From Aerococcaceae bacterium DSM 111020 (GTDB lineage Bacteria > Bacillota > Bacilli > Lactobacillales > Aerococcaceae): a DNA stretch of 64,000 nt. The stretch lies in contig JACBXP010000006.1 of assembly GCA_015863185.1 (NCBI GenBank), forward strand, positions 1-64,000, written 5' to 3'. The notes beneath the pieces were generated by a model. It did no database searches. It saw nothing but the letters and a program-made list of their open reading frames with translations, and was not told where the DNA came from. Below are positions 37,141 to 46,520 of this stretch, piece by piece (the first letter of the stretch is position 1; every line of letters begins with the position of its first letter). A program made the position numbers and the translations under genes.

Positions 37141-37551
37141 TTATTTTTTATCAATAGCAATCATTGTTGCCTGCATCTTTGCAATCATTTTTTCACTGTC
37201 TGCACCAATGACGTCTGCATTTGTGACGGTTAAGGTACGCCCTGATTTAATTACGCTCGCAATGGCATATATACTTGCTTCTTTGCATGCATTAATATTA
37301 TTTTGCTTGAATTCCACGGACAGAACCGTCTTATCCTCAGGCATCATAGACAATGCTGCTAAGCCACTCGCTGCATCCGCCAGTGTTGCGATGGCTCCCG
37401 CATGCATATAACCTAATTGTTGGGTTAAATTGTCTGTCATCTCAAGTGATAAAATGACTTTTCCAGGTTCTACTTTCACTAACTTGGCTCCAATCGTTTT
37501 GAGAAAACCATTACTTTCAAATTCATCTTGAATTCTAGTCTCAACATTCAT
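37141..37551 (-). CDS. PaaI-type hot-dog thioesterase
   Basis: The 136-residue protein has a single hot-dog domain. GYMHAGAIATLADAASGLAA corresponds to the PaaI-family HGG-helix region, with one Gly replaced by Ala, and VLSVEFKQNNINAC is the following strand. Members hydrolyse acyl-CoA thioesters such as phenylacetyl- or hydroxybenzoyl-CoA. No pathway genes are nearby, so the substrate is unknown. It starts with GAAAGGAG upstream and is followed by msrA copy 2. Confidence 0.8.
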   Translation of the reverse strand: MNVETRIQDEFESNGFLKTIGAKLVKVEPGKVILSLEMTDNLTQQLGYMHAGAIATLADAASGLAALSMMPEDKTVLSVEFKQNNINACKEASIYAIASVIKSGRTLTVTNADVIGADSEKMIAKMQATMIAIDKK

Positions 37552-37639
37552 TTTATACTCCTTTCCAAATTACAAAATAATCTTTTGGTGCATTTTTGGG
37601 ACTACCTAGCTTTCAACTATTCATATTTTCGAATCTTAA

Positions 37640-38755
37640 TTAATCCAACTCAAACCCATTTTCACGCAATTGTTCAGCAGTGGCTTTTCCAATTCCTTTA
37701 ATATTTGTTATTTCTTTATAAGTGGCTTGCTGTAATTTTTCTATCGAATCATATCCTGCTTTATAAATTAAGTAAGCACGATGTTGATCAATTCCTGCAA
37801 AACATTCTTTATATAACTTTTGAAATGCCTCATTCCAATTATATTCAGATAATGTCTCAACATCTCTATTATTACTATACTCTTCTGGAAATTTAATATT
37901 TTCCGTCACAAAACGTATCAATGCATCTGAATGATAATAAAGCGGCAATAAAGGGCGCATCGCGAAAATAATTTCATCCAATGTCCCTACTCTCATCACA
38001 TCATTTTCAAACATAGAATCCATGTCTGAATCTTTCGTCATAAAATCATCGCTGAATAATTTGTATAAATCAGGACATCGTTTCTGAAGTTCATCTAACA
38101 AGATTTTTGCATAATCTATGTCCCGATGCAGTACAGCTCCTGTCATCACCGAAAATGCTAACATTGTATCATCAGATCCGTACTCCATAAACAAAGCACG
38201 TGCTGATTTATAATCACCAATAAGTACATAAAAACTGATTAAATCATAGCGAAACCCTAATGGATCTGACGGTTCCAGTTGCAATGCTTGTGAAGCATAG
38301 TCAATTCCACTCATATAAAATGATTCATCCAAACATAAAGTAGTTTGGGCCTTTAATAAACGAAAATAAGATCGATTTTCAAGATCATAAAATCCTGATT
38401 CATAAATTTTTTCTTGCTTCTTCTGAAAAAATGTTTCTCCAATTTTATCTAAACGATCAAGTAAAACGAATGCATTATCATCACTCTCAATGAATGCCTG
38501 ATAAGTAAGTGCATCCAAATTGTCCGGCCAAATATCTATCGCTTCTTGAACAAGAGCTCTCTTCTTTATAAGAGCTGGTGCTTGACCTGCTTCTTCCAAT
38601 TTATCCATCGATTGATTCATTTTAATCAATGAATTTTGCATGGGTTCTCCTTTAAAGTATCTTAAAAAATCTTCCACAGCTTGATCACGATTTTCATAAA
38701 GTTCTTCATAGTGATTTAAAAATTCCTGTAATTGCATCCATTTATTCTGTGTCAT
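37640..38755 (-). CDS. TPR-like protein with C-terminal helix-hairpin-helix
   Basis: The 371-residue soluble protein is mostly alpha-helical. Residues about 65-260 show helix pairs of TPR type (for example YASQALQLEPSDPLGFRYDL and FYVLIGDYKSARALF). The last 30 residues, TYKEITNIKGIGKATAEQLRENG, form a helix-hairpin-helix motif typical of non-specific DNA binding. I know no named family with this order. No signal peptide is present. It diverges from malQ with about 190 bases between starts. Confidence 0.6.
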   Translation of the reverse strand: MTQNKWMQLQEFLNHYEELYENRDQAVEDFLRYFKGEPMQNSLIKMNQSMDKLEEAGQAPALIKKRALVQEAIDIWPDNLDALTYQAFIESDDNAFVLLDRLDKIGETFFQKKQEKIYESGFYDLENRSYFRLLKAQTTLCLDESFYMSGIDYASQALQLEPSDPLGFRYDLISFYVLIGDYKSARALFMEYGSDDTMLAFSVMTGAVLHRDIDYAKILLDELQKRCPDLYKLFSDDFMTKDSDMDSMFENDVMRVGTLDEIIFAMRPLLPLYYHSDALIRFVTENIKFPEEYSNNRDVETLSEYNWNEAFQKLYKECFAGIDQHRAYLIYKAGYDSIEKLQQATYKEITNIKGIGKATAEQLRENGFELD

Positions 38756-38879
38756 TTTTTACTAGCCTTCCCTCCATGCTTATTCTCTTATTCATTATAC
38801 CAAAGTCTAATAGTTGTTTATATATCAGTTATCATTCAATGTCACAAGTATTTCCATTGATAAGAAAGGAAGTTCTTTG

Positions 38880-38893
38880 CGAAAACGTTTGCA
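38880..38893 (+). promoter_or_regulatory. cre-like site upstream of malQ
   Basis: CGAAAACGTTTGCA matches the cre consensus at 13 of 14 positions; with flanks, TGCGAAAACGTTTGCA is nearly palindromic. It overlaps the -35 region of the malQ promoter. Confidence 0.7.
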
Positions 38894-38916
38894 TCAAAGG
38901 TTATTTTTGCTATAAT
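38890..38916 (+). promoter_or_regulatory. malQ promoter
   Basis: TATAAT at 38911 with TGC directly before it (extended -10). TTGCAT lies 15 bases upstream, so the -35 contact is sub-optimal. Confidence 0.6.
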
Positions 38917-38946
38917 TTAATTAACAAAAATATTGGAGGTCTTTGT

Positions 38947-40473
38947 ATGCAACGTGCAAGTGGAGTCTTAATGCACATCTCCTCACTACCGAACAAATTT
39001 GGTATTGGTAGCTTCGGAGAGTCAGCCTATAAATTTGTTGATTTCTTAAACGAAACAAAGCAAACTTACTGGCAAATTTTACCCCTGACAACGACAAGTT
39101 ATGGGGATTCACCTTACCAATCATTTTCAGCCTTTGCTGGAAACACGCATTTTATTGATTTAGAAAAACTCATGACTAAAGGTTACCTTGAAGAAATCGA
39201 TTATAGTGCAGTTGATTTCGGTAACAACTCAGGAGACATCGATTATGCAAAAATATTTCATCAACGTCGCCCAATCTTAGAAAAAGCTGTCAAAAATTTT
39301 CTAAAACAACATGAAAATAATTCTGTTTATTTAACTTTCATTGAGAATAATCGGGAATGGCTCATTCCTTTTGCTGAATTCATGGCTATTAAGGAAGCAA
39401 ATAATAATCTTTCATGGACGGAATGGGATGATGCAATAAAATATCGAGATGAAGACGCTCTGAATCATTACCGTCATCATCATCAAGATAAGATTCATTA
39501 TCATTTGGTTACCCAATATTTCTTCAATCAGCAATGGCTTGAATTAAAACACTATGCCAACAGTAAAAATATTTCAATCATCGGGGATTTACCAATCTAT
39601 GTATCTCTTGATAGTGTTGAAATGTGGGAGACACCTTCTTTATTTAAAGTCGATGAAAATCATAAACCCTTAACCGTTTCCGGTACACCTCCTGATAATT
39701 TCTCAGATGAAGGACAATATTGGGGGAATCCAATTTATGACTGGGAATATATGGATTCAAATAATTATGACTGGTGGAAGCGTCGCTTAAAAGCGAATTT
39801 TGAACTATATGACTATGTTCGCATTGATCATTTCAAAGGGTTTGAATCTTTCTGGGAAGTACCTTACGGTGCACCTACGGCCGCTGATGGCACATGGACA
39901 AAAGGGCCTGGTATGAAATTATTTTCTGCTATTAAAGACGATTTAGGAGAATTACAAATTATAGCTGAAGACTTAGGTTTCTTAACAGATGATGTGGAAC
40001 AATTGCTTGAAGACACTGGTTTCCCTGGAATGAAAATCTTACAGTTTGGATTTAATGCTCAAGAAGATTCTAGAGATTTGCCTCATCATTATACTCCTAA
40101 TAGTATTGCTTATGTTGGTACGCATGACAATATGACTGCCTTAGGTTGGTACAAAGATGAAGCTACACAAGCTCAACGCGATCAAATGGATCATTATTTA
40201 AATCGACGACTCGGAGAATCCCCAGCACATGCGCTAAACCGCGGAATTGCTCAAAGTCCTGCCAATACAGCGATTTTCACTATGCAAGATCTATTATCAC
40301 TGGATAATACTGCTCGGATGAATACACCTAACACTATCGGACAAAACTGGCGTTGGCGTATGCAAGAAGATGACCTCACAGTTTCTATAAGAGAACAATT
40401 ATGTGACCTGACTGAAACTTACTTTAGAACCAATAACACAGATAAAGATTATTCCAACACTGAAGAGTTATAG
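38947..40473 (+). CDS. malQ: 4-alpha-glucanotransferase (amylomaltase), GH77
   Basis: Transfers glucan chains between maltodextrins, freeing glucose and making longer chains for phosphorolysis. GH77 motifs: LMHISSLPNKFGIGSFG at the start, SYGDSPYQSFSAFAGN, the nucleophile region YVRIDHFKGF, the acid/base IIAEDLGFL, and YVGTHDNMTALGWY. ATG at 38947 follows GGAGGT by six bases and gives 508 residues; 66 in-frame codons upstream cover the promoter and are not translated. It is monocistronic and apart from the mal ABC operon, but probably under the same catabolite control. Confidence 0.95.
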   Translation: MQRASGVLMHISSLPNKFGIGSFGESAYKFVDFLNETKQTYWQILPLTTTSYGDSPYQSFSAFAGNTHFIDLEKLMTKGYLEEIDYSAVDFGNNSGDIDYAKIFHQRRPILEKAVKNFLKQHENNSVYLTFIENNREWLIPFAEFMAIKEANNNLSWTEWDDAIKYRDEDALNHYRHHHQDKIHYHLVTQYFFNQQWLELKHYANSKNISIIGDLPIYVSLDSVEMWETPSLFKVDENHKPLTVSGTPPDNFSDEGQYWGNPIYDWEYMDSNNYDWWKRRLKANFELYDYVRIDHFKGFESFWEVPYGAPTAADGTWTKGPGMKLFSAIKDDLGELQIIAEDLGFLTDDVEQLLEDTGFPGMKILQFGFNAQEDSRDLPHHYTPNSIAYVGTHDNMTALGWYKDEATQAQRDQMDHYLNRRLGESPAHALNRGIAQSPANTAIFTMQDLLSLDNTARMNTPNTIGQNWRWRMQEDDLTVSIREQLCDLTETYFRTNNTDKDYSNTEEL

Positions 40474-40511
40474 AGAACATAATTGCTCCAATGTTTATAA
40501 TGAACATAAAT

Positions 40512-40540
40512 AAAAGAAGGTGCTAGATGCACCTTCTTTT
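40512..40540. terminator. Bidirectional terminator between malQ and rbsB
   Basis: AAAAGAAGGTGC/GCACCTTCTTTT stem with a five-base loop; A and T runs serve both converging genes. Confidence 0.9.
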
Positions 40541-40570
40541 GTGTATATAGGAATTAATCATTATTTTTTA

Positions 40571-41512
40571 CTATTTTACTAATTCTAATGGCGACGGAAT
40601 GTTCTCGTCCACTTGTTCCCCACTGAATAATTTTTCAACCGCCTCAATTGAAATTTTACCCATTTCATATGGTTGCTGAGCAATGGTAGCTCCTAATTTA
40701 CCATCTTCAACTGATTTAATTGCATCTTCATTGCCATCAAACCCAACAACTAAAATCTCTCCTAATTTTCCAGCAGCTTCAATTGCTTCAATTGCCCCTA
40801 GAGCCATTTCATCATTTTGAGCAAATACTGCTTCGATATCAGGATGTGCTTGAAGCATATTTTCCATAACTGTTAATCCTTCAGCCCGATTAAAGTTCGC
40901 TGTTTGCGAATCTAAAACTTCTAATTTATCTTGTGCAATATTATTAAAGCCTTCACCACGTTCATTAGCTGCAGAAGCACCAGGAATTCCTTCTAATTCA
41001 ATGACTTTCGCATTTTCATCGAGTTCTTCAACAATAAAATTCGCAGCCATTTCGCCACCCTTAACATTATCTGAAGCTATTAAGGAAACGACGTCTCCAC
41101 CTGCACTAGATCGGTCAATCGTCATTACCGGGATTCCAGCTGAATTAGCAGACTCTACTGCTGGAGTAATAGCATCCGAATCAACCGGATTTACTAAAAT
41201 AATGTCAACTTGTTGTTGAATTAAATCTTCCATCCCGTTCAATTGTACAGATGTATCATCTTGAGCATCCACGACGACGACTTCCATTCCTTTTTCTTTA
41301 GCAGTTTCTAAAACACCATCTCTCAAGTTTACAAAAAACGGATTATTTGTCGTTGAAATTGACAGACCTATTTTTAATTCATCAATAGATTTTTCAGCAA
41401 CTTGATCATCTGAGTTACCAGCATTTTCTCCTTCAAGTCCAGTTTGGCCACATCCTGCTAGGATAATAACTAATCCAAATAATAAAATTAAAAGCAAATT
41501 TTTCTTTTTCAT
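40571..41512 (-). CDS. rbsB: Ribose ABC transporter substrate-binding lipoprotein
   Basis: The 313-residue binding protein has a classical lipoprotein signal, with LAGC around residues 18-21. The type I periplasmic-binding fold shows in KIGLSISTTNNPFFVNLRDGVLE, VDIILVNPVDSDAITPAV, and VFAQNDEMALGAIEA. It is the last gene of rbsRKDACB. The intact lipobox contrasts with three other solute-binding proteins in this window. Confidence 0.94.
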   Translation of the reverse strand: MKKKNLLLILLFGLVIILAGCGQTGLEGENAGNSDDQVAEKSIDELKIGLSISTTNNPFFVNLRDGVLETAKEKGMEVVVVDAQDDTSVQLNGMEDLIQQQVDIILVNPVDSDAITPAVESANSAGIPVMTIDRSSAGGDVVSLIASDNVKGGEMAANFIVEELDENAKVIELEGIPGASAANERGEGFNNIAQDKLEVLDSQTANFNRAEGLTVMENMLQAHPDIEAVFAQNDEMALGAIEAIEAAGKLGEILVVGFDGNEDAIKSVEDGKLGATIAQQPYEMGKISIEAVEKLFSGEQVDENIPSPLELVK

Positions 41513-41525
41513 TTTAAAACTCCTT

Positions 41526-42479
41526 TTATTTATCTTTTCTATCTAATAATACAGCTATCAAAATCACAAAACCTTGAACGATTTGTTGATAAAAACTTGA
41601 TACTCCTAATAAATTCAACCCATTATTCAATGTTCCAATAATAAGCGCTCCAATTAATGTTCCTATTAACCTCCCCTTTCCACCAGACATACTTGTTCCA
41701 CCAATAACAACAGCTGCTATTGCATCCATTTCATAGCTTGCACCTGCTGTAGGCTGTGCAGAATTTAATCTTGACGTTAAGATTAAACCTGCTAAAGCAG
41801 AAACGGCTCCGGATATACTATAAATCCATATTTTTACTTTATCGCTATTTATACCTGCTATATAAGCTGCGGTTTCATTTCCTCCAACGGAATATGTTTT
41901 TCTTCCAAATGTTGTTTTATGAAGGATAATATAAAGAATGATAAAAACTACTAACATAATGATAACTGGAAATGGGATACCTAATAAAAAGCCACGGCCT
42001 AAGAATTGAAAGGCATAACTATCCCCAAATCCTGTAATTGGATTTCCATTTGTATAAACTAATGTTAGTCCTCTATAGATTGTCATCGATGCAAGCGTCG
42101 CAATAAAAGGTGCTACATTTCCTTTGGTGATAATCAGACCATTAATAGATCCTAATATGCCACCTAATAATACTCCACCTAATATAGCTACGATTGGAGG
42201 TATCCCTTGAACCATTAAACCAGCTGTAATAGCCCCTACTAGACCAAGAACAGATCCAACTGAAAGATCAATACCCCCTGTAATAATTACAAAAGTCATT
42301 CCAAAAGCAATCAGTGCATTAATTGAAACTTGTCGAAGTAAATTTAATAAATTGGTTGGTTGAATGAAACTAGGATTAAGTATCGTGACAATTACTACTA
42401 AAACGATTAAAGCCAACACAGGTCCTAATTGTCTTAACCAATTACTTTTACTATTTTTTACGGATTTATTTTCTGTCAT
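41526..42479 (-). CDS. rbsC: Ribose ABC transporter permease
   Basis: The 317-residue permease has eight to ten membrane helices and family motifs NALIAFGMTFVIITGGIDLSVGSVLGL and EMDAIAAVVIGGTSMSGGKG, as in RbsC/BPD-transp-2 proteins. Its ATG overlaps the rbsA stop (TAATG), showing translational coupling. It forms the channel with RbsA and receives ribose from RbsB. Confidence 0.95.
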   Translation of the reverse strand: MTENKSVKNSKSNWLRQLGPVLALIVLVVIVTILNPSFIQPTNLLNLLRQVSINALIAFGMTFVIITGGIDLSVGSVLGLVGAITAGLMVQGIPPIVAILGGVLLGGILGSINGLIITKGNVAPFIATLASMTIYRGLTLVYTNGNPITGFGDSYAFQFLGRGFLLGIPFPVIIMLVVFIILYIILHKTTFGRKTYSVGGNETAAYIAGINSDKVKIWIYSISGAVSALAGLILTSRLNSAQPTAGASYEMDAIAAVVIGGTSMSGGKGRLIGTLIGALIIGTLNNGLNLLGVSSFYQQIVQGFVILIAVLLDRKDK

Positions 42480-43969
42480 TATAATTGTCCTCCTGTCGCC
42501 AGAGTCATAATATTCTCTTCTGATAACTGATTATGATTTAATTCACCAGAAACCTTCCCTTCATGAATCACAAGAACACGATCACTGATTCCTATAATCT
42601 CTGGTAAATCACTTGACACCATAATAATGCCTACTCCCCTTTGAGCTAATTCTTTCATTAGAACGTAAATTTCTCTCTTAGCACCAACATCCACACCTCT
42701 TGTGGGCTCATCTAATATCAAAATTTGGGTTCCTGCTGCAACCCATTTCGCCAAAACAATTTTTTGTTGATTTCCTCCTGATAATGAACCAGCCGGTTGA
42801 TTGCGGTTCGCTGCTTTTACGGCTAGTCGTTCCATTAATAAATCTACAAACTTATTTTCTTCTAATTCATTGATTACCCCGTTGGAAGAAAATTCTTCAA
42901 ATGCAGTTAAACTGATATTATTTTTTATTGAAAAATCAAGAATAAGGCCTTCTTCTTTACGATCTTCTGTTAAAAAACCTATTCCTTTCGATATCGCTTC
43001 TTCTGGATTATTAATAGATTCTTTTTTCCCATTAATTTTTATGGTTCCGCTTTCAAAATTATCTAGACAAAAAATAGCCCGCATAATTTCTGTTCTACCA
43101 GCCCCCATTAAACCTGAAACACCTAGTATTTCTCCAGACCTTAAACTAAAAGAAATATCGTCAAAAACATTATCACTAGTTAAGTTTTCAACTTCTAAAA
43201 TAATCGATCCTTTTTCTGTATCAATATCAGGATAATAATCTTCTAAATCTCTACCTACCATTTGTCGTACTACAATATCATTGTTCGTTTCACTTGTTTT
43301 TTCTGTTGAAACACTCACACCATCACGCATGACGGTAATTCTATCGCTAATTTGAAAAATTTCTGACATGCGATGTGAAATATAAACAATTGAAACGTTA
43401 TTCTTTGTGAGTTTTTCAATGACCTCAAATAATAAATCAATTTCTCTGCCCGTAAGAGCCGCTGTTGGTTCATCCATAATAATTACTTTTGCATCATTGA
43501 GTAATGTTTTTCCTATTTCAACTAACTGTTGTTGACCAACACTTAAAGTCTTCATCGGGCGATTGAGATCTAAATGTACTCCAATTTCAGCTAGAGCACT
43601 TTCAGCTAGTTCCATCATCTTGCTATTATCACAAAGACCAAAACTATTGGTAATTTCTTTTCCTAAAAATATATTTTCCAAAACAGTCATTTCAGGCCAC
43701 GTTGTTAACTCCTGATGTATAAAACTAATACCATAGTCTTCTGCAATTTTAGGATTATCAAATGATTTTTCTTGACCACCGATAATGATACTTCCATCAT
43801 CTTTGGCTACTAACCCTGTCAATATATTCATTAAGGTAGATTTACCTGCTCCATTCTCTCCCATTAAAGCGTGTACTTCACCAGGTAGAAGATGAAAATC
43901 TACTCCTGAAAGCACCTGATTATTTCCAAATGCTTTCGTGATTCCTTTCATTTTTATTTCCAAATTCAC
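42479..43969 (-). CDS. rbsA: Ribose ABC transporter ATP-binding protein (two ATPase domains)
   Basis: The 496-residue protein carries two fused ATPase domains. Domain 1 has Walker A GENGAGKSTLM, signature LSVGQQQ and Walker B VIIMDEPTAAL. Domain 2 has the usual altered Walker A GLMGAGRTEIM, signature LSGGNQQK and ILILDEPTRGVDVGAK. This matches sugar ABC ATPases such as RbsA. The start codon appears to be GTG at 43969 close behind AGGGG. It sits 9 bases after rbsD. Confidence 0.95.
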   Translation of the reverse strand: MNLEIKMKGITKAFGNNQVLSGVDFHLLPGEVHALMGENGAGKSTLMNILTGLVAKDDGSIIIGGQEKSFDNPKIAEDYGISFIHQELTTWPEMTVLENIFLGKEITNSFGLCDNSKMMELAESALAEIGVHLDLNRPMKTLSVGQQQLVEIGKTLLNDAKVIIMDEPTAALTGREIDLLFEVIEKLTKNNVSIVYISHRMSEIFQISDRITVMRDGVSVSTEKTSETNNDIVVRQMVGRDLEDYYPDIDTEKGSIILEVENLTSDNVFDDISFSLRSGEILGVSGLMGAGRTEIMRAIFCLDNFESGTIKINGKKESINNPEEAISKGIGFLTEDRKEEGLILDFSIKNNISLTAFEEFSSNGVINELEENKFVDLLMERLAVKAANRNQPAGSLSGGNQQKIVLAKWVAAGTQILILDEPTRGVDVGAKREIYVLMKELAQRGVGIIMVSSDLPEIIGISDRVLVIHEGKVSGELNHNQLSEENIMTLATGGQL

Positions 43970-43978
43970 TCATCCCCT

Positions 43979-44380
43979 CTAAAAGATAACATCTGACTGA
44001 AGTATAATGTTGGCAAATGGCGTGCACTCACCGGTTCTAATAATTACTTTTGAGTTTCTCGTTTTTTCTTTGAATTGCTGATGTGATACAAATTCTACAT
44101 CCCAATCTTCTTTTTCAGCATTATCAATTAATTGTTGGTATAACTCTGTATTTAATTCTTTAATCTCCTCTGCTAAAATAATTTTTTCAATTTTCATATC
44201 TTCAACAATACAATTAAATACATCAATAAAATTAGGAGTTCCTAATTTGAGTGCTAAATCTATTTTTTTCGTCTCTTCTGGAATTGGCAATCCACAATCT
44301 CCAATTGTCAGCTGATCTGTGTGTCCCATATCAGCTAAGACTTTTGAAATTTCACTATTTAATATCCCATTTTTCTTCAT
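43979..44380 (-). CDS. rbsD: D-ribose pyranase
   Basis: Interconverts beta-pyranose and beta-furanose forms of ribose, supplying RbsK. The 133 residues contain the conserved GHTDQLTIGDCGLPIP near the N-terminus and the C-terminal RTGECTPFANIILQSDV, both RbsD signatures. ATG at 44380 (MKKNGILNSE) is chosen as it is about 10 bases from GGGAG; an earlier ATG is too close. The start overlaps the end of rbsK by 26 bases. Confidence 0.94.
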   Translation of the reverse strand: MKKNGILNSEISKVLADMGHTDQLTIGDCGLPIPEETKKIDLALKLGTPNFIDVFNCIVEDMKIEKIILAEEIKELNTELYQQLIDNAEKEDWDVEFVSHQQFKEKTRNSKVIIRTGECTPFANIILQSDVIF

Positions 44381-45263
44381 AATGTTCATGCTCCCTCATT
44401 TGTTTGATTGTTGGACTACCACCTTGAGCTCCTTTTTTCTGAATAGAGATAGATGCTGCTAGATTAGCAAATTTAATCGCTTCGTAAAGTCTAAAGTTGT
44501 TAGCAATAGCCACTGCCAGAGCTCCATTAAATGTATCTCCTGCTCCAGTAGTATCTTCTATTGATGACGGTTTATAACTTGGAACTAATAGTATTTCGTT
44601 ACCATCATAAAAAACTGCCCCTTTAGATCCTAAAGTTATGATTAATTTATTTGCATTTTTCTTTAAAACATCTTCCATATCTTCATTAGGATAAAGCAAC
44701 TCGAACTCGGTCTCATTAGGAGTTAAAAAATCAATTTTTTTCAAAGATTTTGATGAAAATGCTCGGGCTGGTGCTGGATTCGCAATAATTGGCACTTTAT
44801 AATGATTACAATACTCAATAAGTCTTTCAATCGAATCAATGGGCGTCTCGTTTTGTACAATAACAATATCTAATGTGGAAATTAAATCAGCAATCTGATC
44901 AACATCTTCTGGTTTATAATTATCATTGGCTCCTGCAACATAAATTATTGAATTATCGCCTTCTGCGATTGTGATAATTGCTGAACCTGATGGCATATCT
45001 TGAGATTTTTTTACTGATTGTGTATCAATATTATTGGCTTGAAGATTATTTAATAGTGAACTGCCGAAAGAATCGTCACCTACACTTCCTGCCATAAAAA
45101 CTTCTCCACCTAATCTTGCTGCCGCGACCGCTTGATTGGCTCCTTTCCCACCAAATGAAGTGCCAAAGTCATTACCATAAACAGTTTCACCAACAAGAGG
45201 TCTTCTTTGAGCTTCGACTACAAAATCCGTTGAGATACTCCCGACGACACCTATTTTCACCAT
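44355..45263 (-). CDS. rbsK: Ribokinase
   Basis: PfkB-family kinase that makes ribose 5-phosphate. The N-terminal GGKGANQAVAAARLGG and the C-terminal DTTGAGDTFNGALAVAIA hold substrate and ATP sites; the catalytic Asp is in GAGD. The 302 residues fit. It is two bases from the rbsR stop upstream and overlaps rbsD downstream, a tightly packed operon. Confidence 0.95.
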   Translation of the reverse strand: MVKIGVVGSISTDFVVEAQRRPLVGETVYGNDFGTSFGGKGANQAVAAARLGGEVFMAGSVGDDSFGSSLLNNLQANNIDTQSVKKSQDMPSGSAIITIAEGDNSIIYVAGANDNYKPEDVDQIADLISTLDIVIVQNETPIDSIERLIEYCNHYKVPIIANPAPARAFSSKSLKKIDFLTPNETEFELLYPNEDMEDVLKKNANKLIITLGSKGAVFYDGNEILLVPSYKPSSIEDTTGAGDTFNGALAVAIANNFRLYEAIKFANLAASISIQKKGAQGGSPTIKQMREHEHYEEKWDIK

Positions 45264-45265
45264 TT

Positions 45266-46246
45266 TTATTCCTCTTTTCTTAATGTTTTTCCCTCTGATA
45301 ACTTTGGTTTCAAATAAATCATATTGGACTCTATTGTTTTTTTCTCAATTAAATTAATTAAGAGTTCACAACCTTTACTTCCAATTAATACATCTGGCTG
45401 TTGAACTGTGGTCAATATTGGCTGAGTAAATTGAATGGCATCTATACCGTCATAGCCGATAATTTGCACATCTTCAGGTACCCTTAATTGATGTTTTTGT
45501 AGCTTTGCGTTCAATGCTAATGCAAATAAATCATTTGAAGCGACAATGGTATCGTATTTTATAATTTGCTTTATGTTGTTATCAATACATTTGACTGCTG
45601 AAGCATAAGTAAAAGAATCTAGAAAAATTTTATCAAATGCTAATTCTTGCTGTTTAAATTCTCTTTCAAAGCTCTCTAGACGTTTTTTACTAGACATGTG
45701 ATTTATAGGACCAGAAATATAGAGTACTTTATGAAAATTCGTTTGCAATATACTCTCTGCAAGAATTTTGCCTCCATATTCATGATCTGTCCCAACATAA
45801 AATTTTTGTTCATTTAACTCTCTATCTAAATAAACAACAGGAACTGATTTCATATCATTATGATGTTTTAATTTTTCATCTGCTGTCAAAATACCAGCAA
45901 CATTATATTGCTCAAAGTAGGTTAAATACTTCTCTAATTTTGTTTTTTCTCCACTTCCATTAGCAATCATAATCATATATCCATGCCGAGCAGCCGTCTC
46001 TTCAGCTCCATTTATTAATTTTGTAAAAAAAGGATTCGAAATGTCAGGAACTACTAAGCCTATCAATTTAGAAGACTTTTTATTCAAAACTTGAGCACTA
46101 ATATTGGGTCGATAATTGAATTTTTCAATAACTTCTTTTAGTTTTATCGCTGTTTCTTCACTAACATATCCACTTTTATTAATATATCGGGAGACTGTCG
46201 CTACTGAAACATTTGCGGCTTCTGCTATTTCTTTAATTGTAGCCAT
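45266..46246 (-). CDS. rbsR: Ribose operon repressor, LacI family
   Basis: The N-terminal helix-turn-helix is ATIKEIAEAANVSVATVSRYIN, followed by hinge FNYRPNISAQVLNK and an effector domain with VPDISNPFFTKLINGAEE. Start ATG at 46246 follows GGAGGGG by three to five bases; the frame upstream crosses the operator and is unlikely to be read. The 326 residues are standard. It heads rbsRKDACB and should autoregulate via the palindrome directly upstream. Confidence 0.9.
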   Translation of the reverse strand: MATIKEIAEAANVSVATVSRYINKSGYVSEETAIKLKEVIEKFNYRPNISAQVLNKKSSKLIGLVVPDISNPFFTKLINGAEETAARHGYMIMIANGSGEKTKLEKYLTYFEQYNVAGILTADEKLKHHNDMKSVPVVYLDRELNEQKFYVGTDHEYGGKILAESILQTNFHKVLYISGPINHMSSKKRLESFEREFKQQELAFDKIFLDSFTYASAVKCIDNNIKQIIKYDTIVASNDLFALALNAKLQKHQLRVPEDVQIIGYDGIDAIQFTQPILTTVQQPDVLIGSKGCELLINLIEKKTIESNMIYLKPKLSEGKTLRKEE

Positions 46247-46260
46247 TTTCCCCTCCATAA

Positions 46261-46278
46261 TGTGTAATCGGTTACACA
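46261..46278. promoter_or_regulatory. RbsR operator candidate
   Basis: TGTGTAATCGGTTACACA is an inverted repeat TGTGTAA/TTACACA. It also satisfies the cre consensus on the minus strand (TGTAACCGATTACA), so RbsR and CcpA may share it. It lies 15 bases before the rbsR ATG. Confidence 0.65.
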
Positions 46279-46280
46279 TT

Positions 46281-46294
46281 TGGTAACGCTTACA
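46281..46294 (-). promoter_or_regulatory. cre site of the rbs operon
   Basis: TGTAAGCGTTACCA on the minus strand matches all 14 positions of TGNAANCGNTNNCA and sits just after the -10 box. Confidence 0.75.
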
Positions 46295-46297
46295 ATA

Positions 46298-46326
46298 ATT
46301 GTAGTATAATCTCTTAAATTTGTAAA
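46298..46326 (-). promoter_or_regulatory. rbsRKDACB promoter
   Basis: Minus strand TTTACA, 17 bases, TACAAT, about 50 bases before the rbsR ATG. The rest of the 46327-46479 gap is AT-rich with no further signal. Confidence 0.65.
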
Positions 46327-46479
46327 GAATATAAAGTTAATATTCAATTAGAAAATTATGTACAAATTAAAAACAAAGCCCTTTTATTCAAATTCTAAAT
46401 ACAAGTCCTTATAGATAAGGTATTTTATTTCTTCAATTTATATTTAAAATTTAATTTTGAAAATAAAAAAATTTCAAAA

Positions 46480-46503
46480 TAAAAAGGTGCACTTTGGCAC
46501 CTT
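46480..46503 (-). terminator. Terminator of the maltodextrin operon
   Basis: AAGGTGC/GCACCTT stem with a six-base loop; the minus strand continues TTTATTTTG. It is 18 bases after the ATPase stop. Confidence 0.8.
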
Positions 46504-46520
46504 CTCTTGTATCTTTGTTC

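Noticed and set aside
38749-38946. 66-codon N-terminal extension of MalQ
   Set aside because: It covers the cre site and promoter and overlaps the opposite gene; GGAGGT and the GH77 start point to 38947.
41001-41219. Plus-strand open frame within rbsB
   Set aside because: It is antisense to a full-length, conserved gene and has no ribosome site.
42801-43235. 144-codon plus-strand open frame within rbsA
   Set aside because: It is antisense to the second ATPase domain; codon pattern mirrors the real gene.
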